A DNA stretch of 64,000 nucleotides from Archivesica marissinica (GCA_014843695.1 CM026401.1:46699477-46763476); one strand, 5' to 3'. Counted from the stretch's first letter, positions 11,262 to 20,209 are shown. Program-made: numbers and translations. Notes: a model not told the origin generated them from the letters alone.

Positions 11262-11480
11262 AGGACTGTTTGTTGTAAAAATGATAATAAAGATAAAGAT
11301 TGTTGTGATAAAGAGGATAATGATTGGTGTGATAATAAAGATAAGGATTGTTGTGATAAAGAGGATAATGATTGGTGTGATGACAATAAGGATTATTTTG
11401 ATAAAAAGGATAATGATTGGTGGGATAATGGCAAAAAGGATAATGATTGTTGTGATAATGGTAAGGATAAAATAAGGATC
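11262..11480. repeat. 48-bp minisatellite family, right part
   Basis: Degenerate GATAATGATTGGTGTGATAA / AAGGATTGTTGTGATAA units continue the satellite seen at 5,935-6,585. The LINE appears to have inserted into or beside this array. Confidence 0.8.
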
Positions 11481-11819
11481 AGCCATTATATCTTACGGTA
11501 TTGGGCCAGGCGTAAGTTTACTAAGTCCAGCGTTTAATTGACACTGTAAACGAGTCAATCATCACACATTAGGCGGAACAATAATGTAGCCTGTTAGATC
11601 TATTAATTCCTAGCTAGAACATGCATACAAGCTCACGTTTTATTTAAGTTAACATAGATAACATACCTTCATTCATACATAACTAAAGTTACTTCAGTTG
11701 CAAGCCTTTGCATATACGTTAACAATCATAATAATACTTCTATTATGTTGCTGTTTTCCTTAATGTGTACATAAAAGATAAGCGACCATTACAGTATGGA
11801 TTACTGCCCAGGCGAAATG

Positions 11820-12085
11820 ATGACCATGGTCACCACGGTCTGACCATGGTTTTTGATGGTTGAATCATCAAATACCATGGTGAAAACATGATCATGACCA
11901 TGGTGAGAGAAGATCGACCATGGTTGACCATGGTGAGAAAAGATTGGCTATGGTCAACCATGGTGAGACAAGATTGACCATGGTCGACAATGGTGACAAG
12001 ACAATCAACAAATATGACCATGGTCTACCATGGTCAACCTTTTTCATTACCACTGTCAAAATTCACCACACCATGGTTGACCATT
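11820..12085. repeat. CCATGG-rich palindromic repeat cluster, left arm
   Basis: Irregular roughly 30-bp repeats of GACCATGGTCGACCATGGTG type, so each unit is itself self-complementary. The mirrored copy lies at about 26,285-26,585. No coding meaning was found. Confidence 0.85.
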
Positions 12086-12616
12086 GTCGACTGTGATGAA
12101 CACAGCACTTAAATCACTAACAACATAAGTATTGCTACTATATTTGGTATTGCTGGACGCGTATTGTTAATGGCTGGAACGTGGGCACTATATTAAACTT
12201 AAGAAACTGCAGCTGTAATAATGATAGAGATTAATCGATTCGGCCCCGTGCTCGTACCGTAAACAAAAGACCACGTGATTATCAGTCTGGTTTTGATAAG
12301 GGACGTTTTGGCCGATTTCAATATATATAATAATTATATATTGAAATGTATTGTTATCTAACGATTGTATATATGCAACATATTAAAGATCGGACTAGAT
12401 CTTGTCTATCCCGTATTTTGTGTTGGGTCTGGATTTTACCCCCTAACAGTATTTTACCCATAGCCAGGGGAAGCAACTTTGTATCTCGGCAAATCTAACG
12501 ATGTTTTTCATTGGTCAATCAAAGTAAAAAATACGCGTGTTAACCAATCACAGAGTTCGATAGAAAAACCTCAGCATCACGAAAGGCGCGTTTTTCACAG
12601 CAGCAGTCTCAACAGC
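12086..12616 (+). promoter_or_regulatory. Upstream region of the BEN-domain gene with CCAAT boxes
   Basis: No ORF is supported in the first 400 bp. Shortly before the BEN exon there are two CCAAT-type boxes in opposite orientation (ATTGGTCAATC near 12,510 and TTAACCAATCACAG near 12,540), the spacing and type expected for NF-Y sites in an animal promoter. The right arm carries the same boxes near 25,556-25,600. Promoter role is inference. Confidence 0.4.
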
Positions 12617-12803
12617 ATGTCGAAAGAACTTTCAGGGAAATTTGCGGTTGTTCGTTGGCTGAACGACGACAATAGACTTTCTGTGCATAATCAGAAATAC
12701 TTCATGGAACCGCAAATATAAACATACGTACCAGGAGACGAGGGTATTGCTTGCTACCCCGGTGTTCTTGGAAAATGGCAGTACAGAATTCTTGCCGTTG
12801 GTG
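12617..12803 (+). pseudogene. BEN-domain gene, exon 1 (left arm), in-frame stop
   Basis: The ATG is followed by SKELSGKFAVVRWL and then NQKYFMEPQI, a TAA at 12,719-12,721, and in the same frame TYVPGDEGIACYPGVLGKWQ before a strong GTAAGT donor. The start resembles the N-terminus of some invertebrate BEN proteins as I remember them. The stop is present in both arms, so it predates the duplication. The exon ends in phase 1 but exon 2 needs two upstream bases, so the gene is damaged or another exon is missing. Confidence 0.45.
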
Positions 12804-13062
12804 GTAAGTACAAGCACAAATATGTGTGTGAATGATATAATGTTAAATTAAACAGGTCATTCTTTAAAATGATGCTTTGTGTATACATGTATCTTGTTAT
12901 GTAACCTTCTTCAAATAAATTATTATTAGCATGTTATGTGCCCATGTTCGCTCGGGTGAGAGATATAGGGCCATCATCATCCTCTGTTTTCATAAAGCTA
13001 TCTGTTTGTAATAATAATGCTCCTCAGCTTGCAATGATGTATTTCATATATACTTTTTTCAG

Positions 13063-13684
13063 TTGTGTTTCTATCCAAGACTTCAAAGCACTCAAGTATG
13101 ACGTTCACACACTCAAGGATGACGTTCGTCGGCTAAAGAGAAAACTCAACTCGGATCAGCTGCAGCACCCCGAAACCAAGAAAAGTATGTCTTCAACTAC
13201 CTTGACACCAAGAAAATTAGGGACACAAATAACTCTCAACTCAAGTGCACAGACAGCAGAAAAGTCAGTGACGCCTAGGAAGTTGACTCCAAGAACGTCG
13301 CCAAGGAAGTTAACTCCAAGAAAGTCATCACCAACACCTAGCCCTCCAAGAGAGGTAACGACGCCACCCCATGGAATGTTATATAACAGTCTCACTAGGT
13401 CTCAACTGGTAGATGCTATATCGCATACTGATGGACTGTATACAGCTGTAAAAATTTTAATGTTGATGCTCTTCCCTGAAAGCTACATTCTATCACATTC
13501 TATCACAGGAAAACCAAGTAACAGTAAAGTTGAGGCAAAGCCTCCGTTTGACACAAGGCTGTACAACATACTACTTACAATTATTAAAGAAAAATATGGG
13601 TCGTCGGCAAAAGAAATAACAGCAAAAGTTCATTCTGTACAAAAGTGGGTGCAAAAAAAGAGTAAAACTACCCCACGTCCCTAG
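13063..13684 (+). CDS. BEN-domain protein, exon 2 (left arm)
   Basis: A TTTTTTCAG acceptor is followed by 622 bp open to a TAG. It encodes a short coiled coil (DFKALKYDVHTLKDDVRRLK), a Ser/Thr/Pro-rich linker with five TPRKL-type repeats, then about 85 residues fitting the BEN fold: YTAVKILMLMLFPESYILSH, G-K spacing, PPFDTRLYNILLTIIKEKYG and a basic end. BEN domains bind DNA or chromatin proteins and occur in animal regulators and in some DNA viruses and mobile elements. Context allows either a captured host gene or element cargo. The frame is intact in this arm but shifted in the other. Confidence 0.65.
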
Positions 13685-13704
13685 ATGGCAAGCTATTCTA
13701 TAAA

Positions 13705-14093
13705 TATAGGATCTTACATAAGTGTTCATTTATTATTGAAATTATTAAACTCGTCTTCTAAAAACCATAAAAACGAGCCTCTGGCGATTTATTATTGAAA
13801 TTATTAAACCCGTCTTCTAAAAACCATAAAAACGAGCCTCTGGCGATTTATTATTGAAATTATTAAACTCGTCTTCTAAAAACCATAAAAACGAGCCTCT
13901 GGCGATTTATTATTGAAATTATTAAACCCGTCTTCTAAAAACCATAAAAACGAGCCTCTGGCGATTTATTATTGAAATTATTAAACTCGTCTTCTAAAAA
14001 CCATAAAAACTCTCCAGAGGCTCGTTTTTATGGTTTTTAGAAGATGAGTTTAATAATTTCAATAATAAATGAACACGAATGTAAGATTCTATA
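13705..14093. repeat. Hairpin satellite, 59-bp units (left arm)
   Basis: Four full direct units and one partial of 59 bp (starts 13,729, 13,788, 13,847, 13,906, 13,965; each contains AAACTCGTCTTCTAAAAACC) are followed by one inverted unit. The array is bounded by inverted TATAGGATCTTACAT-type ends. The whole can fold into a long stem. The right-arm homologue (24,131-24,404) has fewer units. Confidence 0.92.
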
Positions 14094-14115
14094 TATAACA
14101 TAAGTAGTTAAGTAT

Positions 14116-14186
14116 GGCACTTTGGGGGATTTTTTAACAATTTATAGGCCGTCCATAGTGCCATAAAGCAAATCCCCCATAGTGCC
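14116..14186. repeat. 71-bp hairpin with GGCACT termini (left arm)
   Basis: GGCACTTTGGGGGATTT at the left pairs with AAATCCCCCATAGTGCC at the right around a short loop containing GGCCGTCC. It is a MITE-like stem of unknown family. The mirrored copy is at 24,040-24,110. Confidence 0.75.
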
Positions 14187-14314
14187 TACACTAGCGACTA
14201 CTAAAATAACATAACACGTAATAATTTTTCAATATTTTATTTACTAATAATTAACTAATAACTAAAACATTAGCAACATACATGTTTATCATAAGTTTTT
14301 GATCAAAAGTGTGT

Positions 14315-16190
14315 TTAACCCTTTACTCCATATATACGACTTTTCCCGTGTCTATCGACTCCTCCATTGATACGACATTTCCCGTGTCTATCGATTCCTC
14401 CATACATACGCATTATCCCGCTTTGTGGAGATCTTCATGCATACGACTTTTCACGCGTCCATTTTTAAATGTAAATTTCCAATACATTTATTAATGTCAG
14501 AAATCCCGCAAATGAATTAAAATAAGCATTGAACATTTATGAAACAATAGGCCATGAAAAATAATGGTGTTGCTATTTAAAATACTTACGAAAACGGCAT
14601 GCGTAAATAGCTTGAAATCGAAAGTAGGAATCCCCAATCGTCAGACGCTTGATTTAGAGTTCACAGAAATTTCCAAACATTTGTTCTAAAAATGTGCTGG
14701 ATTTCAGAACGAGGCACGGCAATGATAAACTTTATTCATGAAAACAGGATTCCCCGAGAATAACAACCAATGAAAAGGATGGATTTCCATATATCACGCA
14801 TTACTGCCATGCATAAATGTGTCGAAATTGATCACACACCAGTGACTGTACCTGTCAAAACATGATGTCAAGATAAAATAGCTTGTATATTGCAAGCATT
14901 ACAGGCTTCTAGTATATTATATCCTTTGAAGTTTGTATTTCACAGAGATAGCGGAGAACAGCGTAACCTTTGAACTTGGGTGGGTATGTCAAACAGTCAA
15001 TACTTCAACTGAAAAATTATGCTCCTACATCACTTCGTGTTAGAACACCCAAACACAAAGATCGACATTTATTGTCAATTTAATTCCTAATTACTATTGT
15101 TCGTTAGACCTATGGCTACTAATATTTTTGATAGCCACGATGTGACTCAATCGGAGTTTATGAAATTAAGAATTGGGGAAATGCATGTCACGGGAGTGAT
15201 TTTGCGTTAAATCTTTATCTCAACCAGCCGATCAGAATATAGTATCAACCACGCATAACGCGCCTTCATCACTTGCTCCGCCCAGGGTCAAAACGCGTGG
15301 TTGATGTCATTATTCAGTTGGGTGGTTGAGAAAAAAGGCTTACCGTGATGTAACTACTGCGCAATTGGAACCAAATCAGAACCAGCGAGGTCAAAGTTAA
15401 ATCTATTCATGAATATCATTAATTTTATCAAAATAATAACCAATAAAAAGCTCGATTCCCATAGTTCACTCATGCATGCTAACGAGGATACTACCAGACT
15501 CAGCTGTCAAAACATTGAAACTTGTATATTGGAAATCATGGTCCCCAAGTAATAAATCTAATCAAACATGTTATATTACATTATCACTTAGCCAGGGGCG
15601 AGAGATAGCGTCTAATTACTGCCAATTAAAATTTCTAAAGACATTTAGGATACTTCTGAATTAGTTCGTTTGAGAACACCGACCAGTTAACATCGATCTT
15701 ATAATATTTACATCATCAAATTATTAGATGTATTTTTAATGTAAATATTATGTAAATACTAGGTAAAGAATGTTGTTAAGTTTTTGTATGCTATTATTTA
15801 CAGAACTGGAGTATATATAGCCTATGAAATTAAAAACATTAAGTTTAAATTTCAAATTTAACAGAAAAATTAGTTTTCCATTTTCTTTACTGCCCAACTG
15901 CAACAGAAATATTTGTCCCACCAGTATGAAACTTACATCACTGAAAAGATAATTTAATTCTATAAAAACTTTACATTCATCACAAAATGGTAAAACTAAT
16001 ACTTCATACATTAATTTTGCCTAGAATAAGACGGGTATCAGGTCTTCATTATTTTCCCAATAACCTGTATGGAGACAGTGTAGTAAATGCATCTCTTAGC
16101 TATGTCCTCTATTGATCATTGATTATCAATTATACTGTGTATTGTATGGACATGGGATAGCAGATAAGCCTATATGGAGTAAAGGGTTAA
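14315..16190. mobile_element. Non-autonomous piggyBac-type element, left arm only
   Basis: The element is 14,319-16,186 (1,868 bp), with perfect 16-bp terminal inverted repeats CCCTTTACTCCATATA (14,319-14,334 and 16,171-16,186), and TTAA on both sides (14,315-14,318 and 16,187-16,190). TTAA duplication with termini starting CC is the hallmark of the piggyBac superfamily. The left subterminal part carries three imperfect copies of a TACGACTTTTCCCGTGTCTA unit. No transposase ORF was found (longest frames under 90 codons), so it would need a transposase in trans. The right arm has the unoccupied site at 23,908-23,911. Confidence 0.92.
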
Positions 16191-16237
16191 CTAACTTAAC
16201 TAATAACTAAAAAACATTAGTAATATACATGTTATTT

Positions 16238-16555
16238 TTAAAATGTTTTGTCACATATACAACATTGGTTATTTTTATAATTAACATAAACAGTATCTAA
16301 TTTCCTCATCATTTTACTATGTTCATATAATTTTCCATAATGTTTATCAAACCAAGTTTTAACAATAATGTCGTTTTTATACAAATATTCATTATTTGTA
16401 TAGAACATATTGTTTAGTATTTGTTTTAAATCAATACCTTTAGCTAAAATATCAAGTACAAATAAACAAAACACACCACACATAACACTATATGTGCTTT
16501 GAATTCTAATATAATTTTTAGTCCATGTTTTGCAATTATTGTTCATAAAGTTCAC
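16238..16555 (-). CDS. Adenovirus-type cysteine protease, C-terminal half (left arm)
   Basis: The 105 codons are identical to the right-arm copy. Residues 18-30 (IQSTYSVMCGVFC) contain a Gln and a Cys-Gly exactly seven apart, matching the spacing of the oxyanion Gln115 and nucleophile Cys122 of adenovirus maturation protease. A hydrophobic helix follows, as in that family. Polintons and related viruses use this protease to process capsid proteins. The His- and Glu-bearing N-terminal half is absent: the frame opens only about 10 codons upstream of the ATG and then runs into unrelated repeat sequence, so this is a truncated remnant. The Ulp1/SENP family also has Gln and Cys but with closer spacing and an Asp before the Cys. 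Confidence 0.55.
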   Translation of the reverse strand: MNFMNNNCKTWTKNYIRIQSTYSVMCGVFCLFVLDILAKGIDLKQILNNMFYTNNEYLYKNDIIVKTWFDKHYGKLYEHSKMMRKLDTVYVNYKNNQCCICDKTF

Positions 16556-16676
16556 AATTTCCTCTTTTATATGTTGTGTATTGCCTCAATATACTTTCTA
16601 TATCCATTTCTTTCCCTAAATATTGTTGCGCATGTGAAAAAAGCATCCCATAATAATCATCACATCGTTCCCCCAT
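16536..16676 (-). CDS. 46-codon ORF of the DIES-repeat family (left arm)
   Basis: It starts ATG GGG after TCTAATTTTAG, the same context as the 162-codon ORF nearby, and encodes a third version of the repeat: YYGMLFSHAQQYLGKEMDIE. The end overlaps the start of the protease frame by 20 bp. It is probably a truncated paralogue. Function unknown. Confidence 0.35.
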   Translation of the reverse strand: MGERCDDYYGMLFSHAQQYLGKEMDIESILRQYTTYKRGNCELYEQ

Positions 16677-16875
16677 CTAAAATTAGAATATGTTCTGGGG
16701 TTAATGTTGTTAAGTCAACATCTCCTACTTTTCTGATTATTTCATCATTTACCATTTCTATATAAAGATCTGTATCTAAACCTAACTGTACTTTAGAATA
16801 TTGTAACCCAAATGATGTATCAACCCTATGATGTGAATACATATTGCTATTATTCATGATTGATGTCAATATCAT
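16660..16875 (-). CDS. 71-codon AT-rich ORF with TATA/initiator promoter (left arm)
   Basis: The start is the ATG at 16,875, because a TATATAAG box (16,912-16,919) lies about 32 bp before a TCATTT initiator just upstream of it. It encodes VQLGLDTDLYIEMVNDEIIR and DVDLTTLTPEHILILDGG. A decayed paralogue of the second half sits at 17,466-17,590. No known domain was recognised. Confidence 0.45.
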   Translation of the reverse strand: MILTSIMNNSNMYSHHRVDTSFGLQYSKVQLGLDTDLYIEMVNDEIIRKVGDVDLTTLTPEHILILDGGTM

Positions 16876-16976
16876 AAGTAGCAAAATGATAGTGTTCTAT
16901 GGTTGTTCTAACTTATATAGCTTATTTACTCTTGGTATATATTAATAGAATTGGATTATATTAATAGAACACTGTA

Positions 16977-17465
16977 TTAATAGTTCCATGAATATAATCT
17001 ATTTAAATGTCTATGTAATAAGACATGAAGTACATTTATAGTACCTGTATTATCTGGTATATTGTGAGCACATTTTGATATAAGATAATCATTATACATT
17101 GAAATCCATTTGTCATATCCCATACCTAATGTATTATACATATATTCTATATCATCCATTGTAACAATATCTAATTTTCGTTTTGTTAAATAATTTACTA
17201 ACAAACTCTCTATATCCATTTTAACCCCTAAATACAATTTTGCATTTGTATGCGCTAAACCATAATAATGTATAACCAATCTATGTTTAGACACAATGTA
17301 ATTATCATACATTGAAATCCATTTGTCATATCCCATACCTAATGTATTATACATATATTCTATATCATCCATTTCAACAATATCTAATCTTCTTTTCGCT
17401 AAAAAATGTGATAATATACTTTCTATATCCATTTCCTTTCCTAAATAGACTTGTGCATTCCCCAT
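16977..17465 (-). CDS. 162-residue two-repeat protein (left arm)
   Basis: Two internal repeats of about 55 residues (around 6-60 and 80-135) each contain YLG.(E/K)MDIES, then R(R/K)LDIV, MDDIEYMYNTLGMGYDKWIS and MY(D/N). The link reads KHRLVIHYYGLAHTNA. The charge pattern suggests an alpha-helical, soluble protein; no signal peptide or membrane segment is seen. The frame is intact in both arms with a single residue difference (HRHL here, YRHL on the right), which hints at constraint or recent duplication. Family not recognised. Confidence 0.6.
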   Translation of the reverse strand: MGNAQVYLGKEMDIESILSHFLAKRRLDIVEMDDIEYMYNTLGMGYDKWISMYDNYIVSKHRLVIHYYGLAHTNAKLYLGVKMDIESLLVNYLTKRKLDIVTMDDIEYMYNTLGMGYDKWISMYNDYLISKCAHNIPDNTGTINVLHVLLHRHLNRLYSWNY

Positions 17466-17595
17466 CTAAAATTAGAATATAATTATTCTGGTTGTATTGT
17501 TGTTAAGTCAACATCTGAACCTACATTTCTGATTATTTCCTCATTTATCATTTCTATAAATACATCTGTTCTTATTCTCCAGTAGTACACAATTT
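17466..17595 (-). pseudogene. Decayed paralogue of the 71-codon ORF (left arm)
   Basis: The reverse strand gives RTDVFIEMINEEIIRNVG then SDVDLTTIQPE and a stop, clearly matching DTDLYIEMVNDEIIRKVG of the neighbouring ORF. The cassette of this ORF plus the DIES-repeat ORF is therefore present twice per arm. Confidence 0.7.
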
Positions 17596-17794
17596 TAAAT
17601 CTTGTTAAACCTCTACACAGTCACTGTACATGTAGGCGCTATGACGTAATACAGCTCGTTGCCCATAGCAGCGAGTGATCGTCCACTCTACATGTAGATA
17701 CACGTGTTAGTTTGCCCATGTTCATTGCCATATGCTTTGTACCATAATTCATTTAACTTCAAATTCATTTCTTTTAATTGTTGTTGGATATTCA

Positions 17795-18055
17795 TATACA
17801 GGATACTTCCATACAGGATACTTCCATACAGGATACTTATATACAGGATACTTCCATACAGGATACTTCCATACAGGATACTTATATACAGGATACATCC
17901 ATACAGGATACTTCCATACAGGATACTTCCATACAGGATACTTATATACATGATACTTCCATACAGGATACATCCATACATGATACTTCCATACAGGATA
18001 CTTATATACATGATACTTCCATACAGGATACTTATATACAGGATACTTGTGTACG
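17795..18055. repeat. 15-bp minisatellite (left arm)
   Basis: About 17 units of ATACAGGATACTTCC with variants TTATATACA and ATCCATACATG. The right-arm counterpart (22,245-22,345) is short and scrambled, so the array expanded or collapsed after the duplication. Confidence 0.92.
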
Positions 18056-18059
18056 CGTG

Positions 18060-18342
18060 TACAACTGTATTTTTAATAAAATAAATAAAAAAATTAATAT
18101 AAATAAAAATAAATAATTTTTTTAATAAAATAAATAAAAAATTTAATAAATAAAATAAATAAAAATTTTAATATAAATAAAATAATTTTTTTAATAAAAT
18201 AAATAAAAAATTTAATAAATAAAAATTTTAATGAATAAAATCAAATTTTTAATAAAAATAAAATCAAAAAATTTAATAAATAAATAAAAAATTTAATATT
18301 AAAATAAAAATTTTAATAAAAATAAAATAATTTTTTTCACAT
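18060..18342. repeat. AT-only low-complexity tract (left arm)
   Basis: Nearly pure A/T built from AATAAATAAAAA and TTTTTAATA words. The counterpart on the right is 22,045-22,240. Confidence 0.9.
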
Positions 18343-18397
18343 TTACAACATTGGTTATTTTTATAATTAACATAAACAGTATCTAATTTCCTCAAAA
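18343..18397 (-). pseudogene. Second, partial copy of the protease C-terminus (left arm)
   Basis: The segment repeats the last codons of the protease (LDTVYVNYKNNQCC) without the rest. It shows that pieces of the cassette have been duplicated inside each arm. The mirrored piece lies at about 21,988-22,042. Confidence 0.7.
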
Positions 18398-18509
18398 ATA
18401 ACATAACACGTAATATTTTTCAATCTTTTATTTACTAATAACTAACTTAACTAAACAAACATTAGTAACATACATGTTATTTTTAAAATGTTTTTTCACA
18501 TTTACATAG

Positions 18510-18755
18510 TTGGTATGTGTGGCTATAAATATACTATCGTTATATGGTATAAACCCTAAATTAATGTTAGCCTATGGTTATTATATTACAAACAACGAAC
18601 AGACAAGTATTGTGTTATTGAATGATAATACAGAATATATGTTAACTGAAGGTTCTGGAAGGTTGATGAGCGGTGCTTATTGTCAAGGGAAGAAGGTTCC
18701 CCCGGAACATATTGCCCCACATGTCGTGGAAAACATTGTAGCGAATAGTTTTTAA
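18510..18755 (+). pseudogene. Cys-rich ORF, frameshifted copy (left arm)
   Basis: The body reads INILSLYGINPKLMLAYGYY and EGSGRLMSGAYCQGKKVPP as in the right-arm copy. One C is missing from a run (five C here, six on the right), which shifts the frame and destroys the CPTCRGKHC end. No in-frame ATG precedes the conserved part. Confidence 0.6.
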
Positions 18756-18902
18756 AACTATATATCAACGGTCCTTTTCAGGGCCCATAATAAAATGAAA
18801 TAAAAACCTCTTGGATTTTGTCAAAACTATTTTATTATAATACAATCACAACATCAAAATATAAAATTGAAATAAAACACAATACATGTAGCTCTATATA
18901 TT
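18756..18902. other. Inner end of the left arm
   Basis: AT-rich sequence, mirrored at 21,483-21,630. The two arms stop matching after GTAGCTCTATA. No ORF. Confidence 0.75.
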
Positions 18903-19225
18903 ATTTCCTCATTTATCATTTCTATAAATACATCTGTTCTTATTCTCCAGTAGTACACAATTTTAAATCTTGTTAAACCTCTACACAGTCACTGTACATG
19001 TAGGCGCTATGACGTAATACAGCTCGTTGCCCATAGCAGCGAGTGATCGTCCACTCTACATGTAGATGTGTTAGTTTGCCCATGTTCATTGCCATATGCT
19101 TTGTACCATAATTCATTTAACTTCAAATTAATTTCTTTTAATTGTTGTTGGATATTCATATACAGGATACTTATATACAGGATACATCCATACATGATAC
19201 TTCCATACAGGATACATGTAATACA
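18903..19225. repeat. Direct copy of 17,527-17,815 in the spacer
   Basis: From TTATTTCCTCATTTATCATT through the CATGTTCATTGCCATATGCT stretch to the 15-bp repeat, the segment repeats the left arm in the same orientation. A third copy is inverted at about 22,310-22,590. This may be the footprint of the event that formed the palindrome. Confidence 0.85.
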
Positions 19226-19373
19226 AGACATCCAAAAAATAATATTTACATCCAATACAATGAGTGTTATTATTTGTTAACTCTATTTATGGGTATTTCA
19301 ATGTCGTTCTTACACCTTATTAGTTCCATTTTTAATAAAATAATCAATTAAAATGTAATGTCATACAATCATC

Positions 19374-19619
19374 TTATAGATTCAACGGTCTCTTTTTACG
19401 AAATGCCTTCAATGGGACTCGCTCCTTTGTGGGGTCTTCAACTCGTGATCTCTTTTTCAATGGTTCGTCACATTCATCTAGGGTATCTATCAGGGTTCTT
19501 TTTGGTTTTGGAGTCGAACAAGTCATATTTGGTAGCTCCCCCTTAAATGGTGTTCCAGGTAAAATACCTATGTAGTTCCATATACGTCTTCCAACATTTA
19601 AATAACCATATCGGTACAC
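19374..19619 (-). CDS. Basic ORF overlapping spacer gene 1
   Basis: The 81 codons start out of frame inside the end of spacer gene 1 and continue GTPFKGELPNMTC, STPKPKRTLIDTL, EPLKKRSR and FRKKRPLNL. The last two are good nuclear-localisation candidates. It could be the true C-terminal extension of gene 1 after a one-base frameshift, because it begins exactly where gene 1 ends. Translation is uncertain. Confidence 0.35.
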   Translation of the reverse strand: MYRYGYLNVGRRIWNYIGILPGTPFKGELPNMTCSTPKPKRTLIDTLDECDEPLKKRSRVEDPTKERVPLKAFRKKRPLNL

Positions 19620-19860
19620 TGTCGTTGTTTACTATCTCGGTAACAAATTCGTCATAACTCCAACGTTCAACTTCACTTAGAAATATAAGGCTCATGTACT
19701 CAACGCTCCACAGAAAGTCACTGTAAAAGTGGGGTGCTTTCAATTCTCGATCTATAATATCATAACTCATATCTTCAAGTGTAGCTGTGTTATTCATAAA
19801 AGCATGTATTAATGCAGCTCTGTATACTGTAGTATCTAATGTACGTGGTTCTTCAGCCAT
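19543..19860 (-). CDS. Spacer gene 1, small paralogous protein
   Basis: It encodes 105 residues, starting MAEEPRTLDT. It shares with genes 2 and 3: Y.(A/S)AL(I/V)HAF(M/I)N near residue 15, SYDII, (H/Y)FY.(D/A)F, and VERWSYDEF...IVNN, then a hydrophobic end with LFKCW. It is all-helical by appearance, soluble, with no known domain recognised. The start is fixed by a TATA/initiator module 17-45 bp upstream. Order is head to tail with genes 2 to 5. Function is not inferable from sequence alone; a role for such families against host defence is only a guess from their arrangement. Confidence 0.55.
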   Translation of the reverse strand: MAEEPRTLDTTVYRAALIHAFMNNTATLEDMSYDIIDRELKAPHFYSDFLWSVEYMSLIFLSEVERWSYDEFVTEIVNNDSVPIWLFKCWKTYMELHRYFTWNTI

Positions 19861-19905
19861 TTTAAAGCTCTAATTGATAAGTTTCTATAACACAATCTTA
19901 TATAA
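19861..19905 (-). promoter_or_regulatory. TATA/initiator promoter of spacer gene 1
   Basis: On the reverse strand TATATAAG (19,897-19,904) is followed 29 bp later by the A of TCAATT (19,875), with the ATG about 17 bp further on. The TATA-to-initiator distance is canonical for RNA polymerase II, and the block is almost identical to that of gene 2. Confidence 0.65.
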
Positions 19906-19921
19906 GAGTTAGTATCTATTA

Positions 19922-20209
19922 TTAGTTATATAACCAACATTTAAATAACATTGGAATAATATCCTTGTTGTTTACTATTCCATTTGTAAATTCATCAAAG
20001 GTCCAATGTTCAATGTCACATATATATACAACACGCATGTGATCTATGCTCTCTAAAAAGTCATTGTAAAAATATGGAGCATTTAATTCTTGCTCTATAA
20101 TATCATAACTCATATCTTCAAAATCATCCGTGTTATTTTTATTTATAAAAGCATGTATTAATGCTGAACTGTACACATCACTAACCAATGTATGTGTGTT
20201 TTCAACCAT
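19922..20209 (-). CDS. Spacer gene 2, small paralogous protein
   Basis: It encodes 95 residues from the ATG at 20,209 (MVENTHTLVSD). An earlier in-frame codon at 20,245 lies upstream of the predicted transcription start and is rejected. Shared blocks are YSSALIHAFINK, EDMSYDII, PYFYNDFLES and IEHWTFDEF. It ends shortly after MLFKCW, about 10 residues shorter than gene 1. No signal peptide. Function unknown. Confidence 0.55.
   Translation of the reverse strand: MVENTHTLVSDVYSSALIHAFINKNNTDDFEDMSYDIIEQELNAPYFYNDFLESIDHMRVVYICDIEHWTFDEFTNGIVNNKDIIPMLFKCWLYN

Noticed and set aside
13156..13395. 79-codon reverse ORF with LGV repeats, and its mirror at 24,712-24,951
   Set aside because: Antisense shadow of the TPRKL linker of the BEN exon.
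16238..16555. Ulp1/SENP-type SUMO protease
   Set aside because: The Gln-to-Cys distance is seven, not the shorter SENP spacing, and the Asp normally preceding the Cys is absent.
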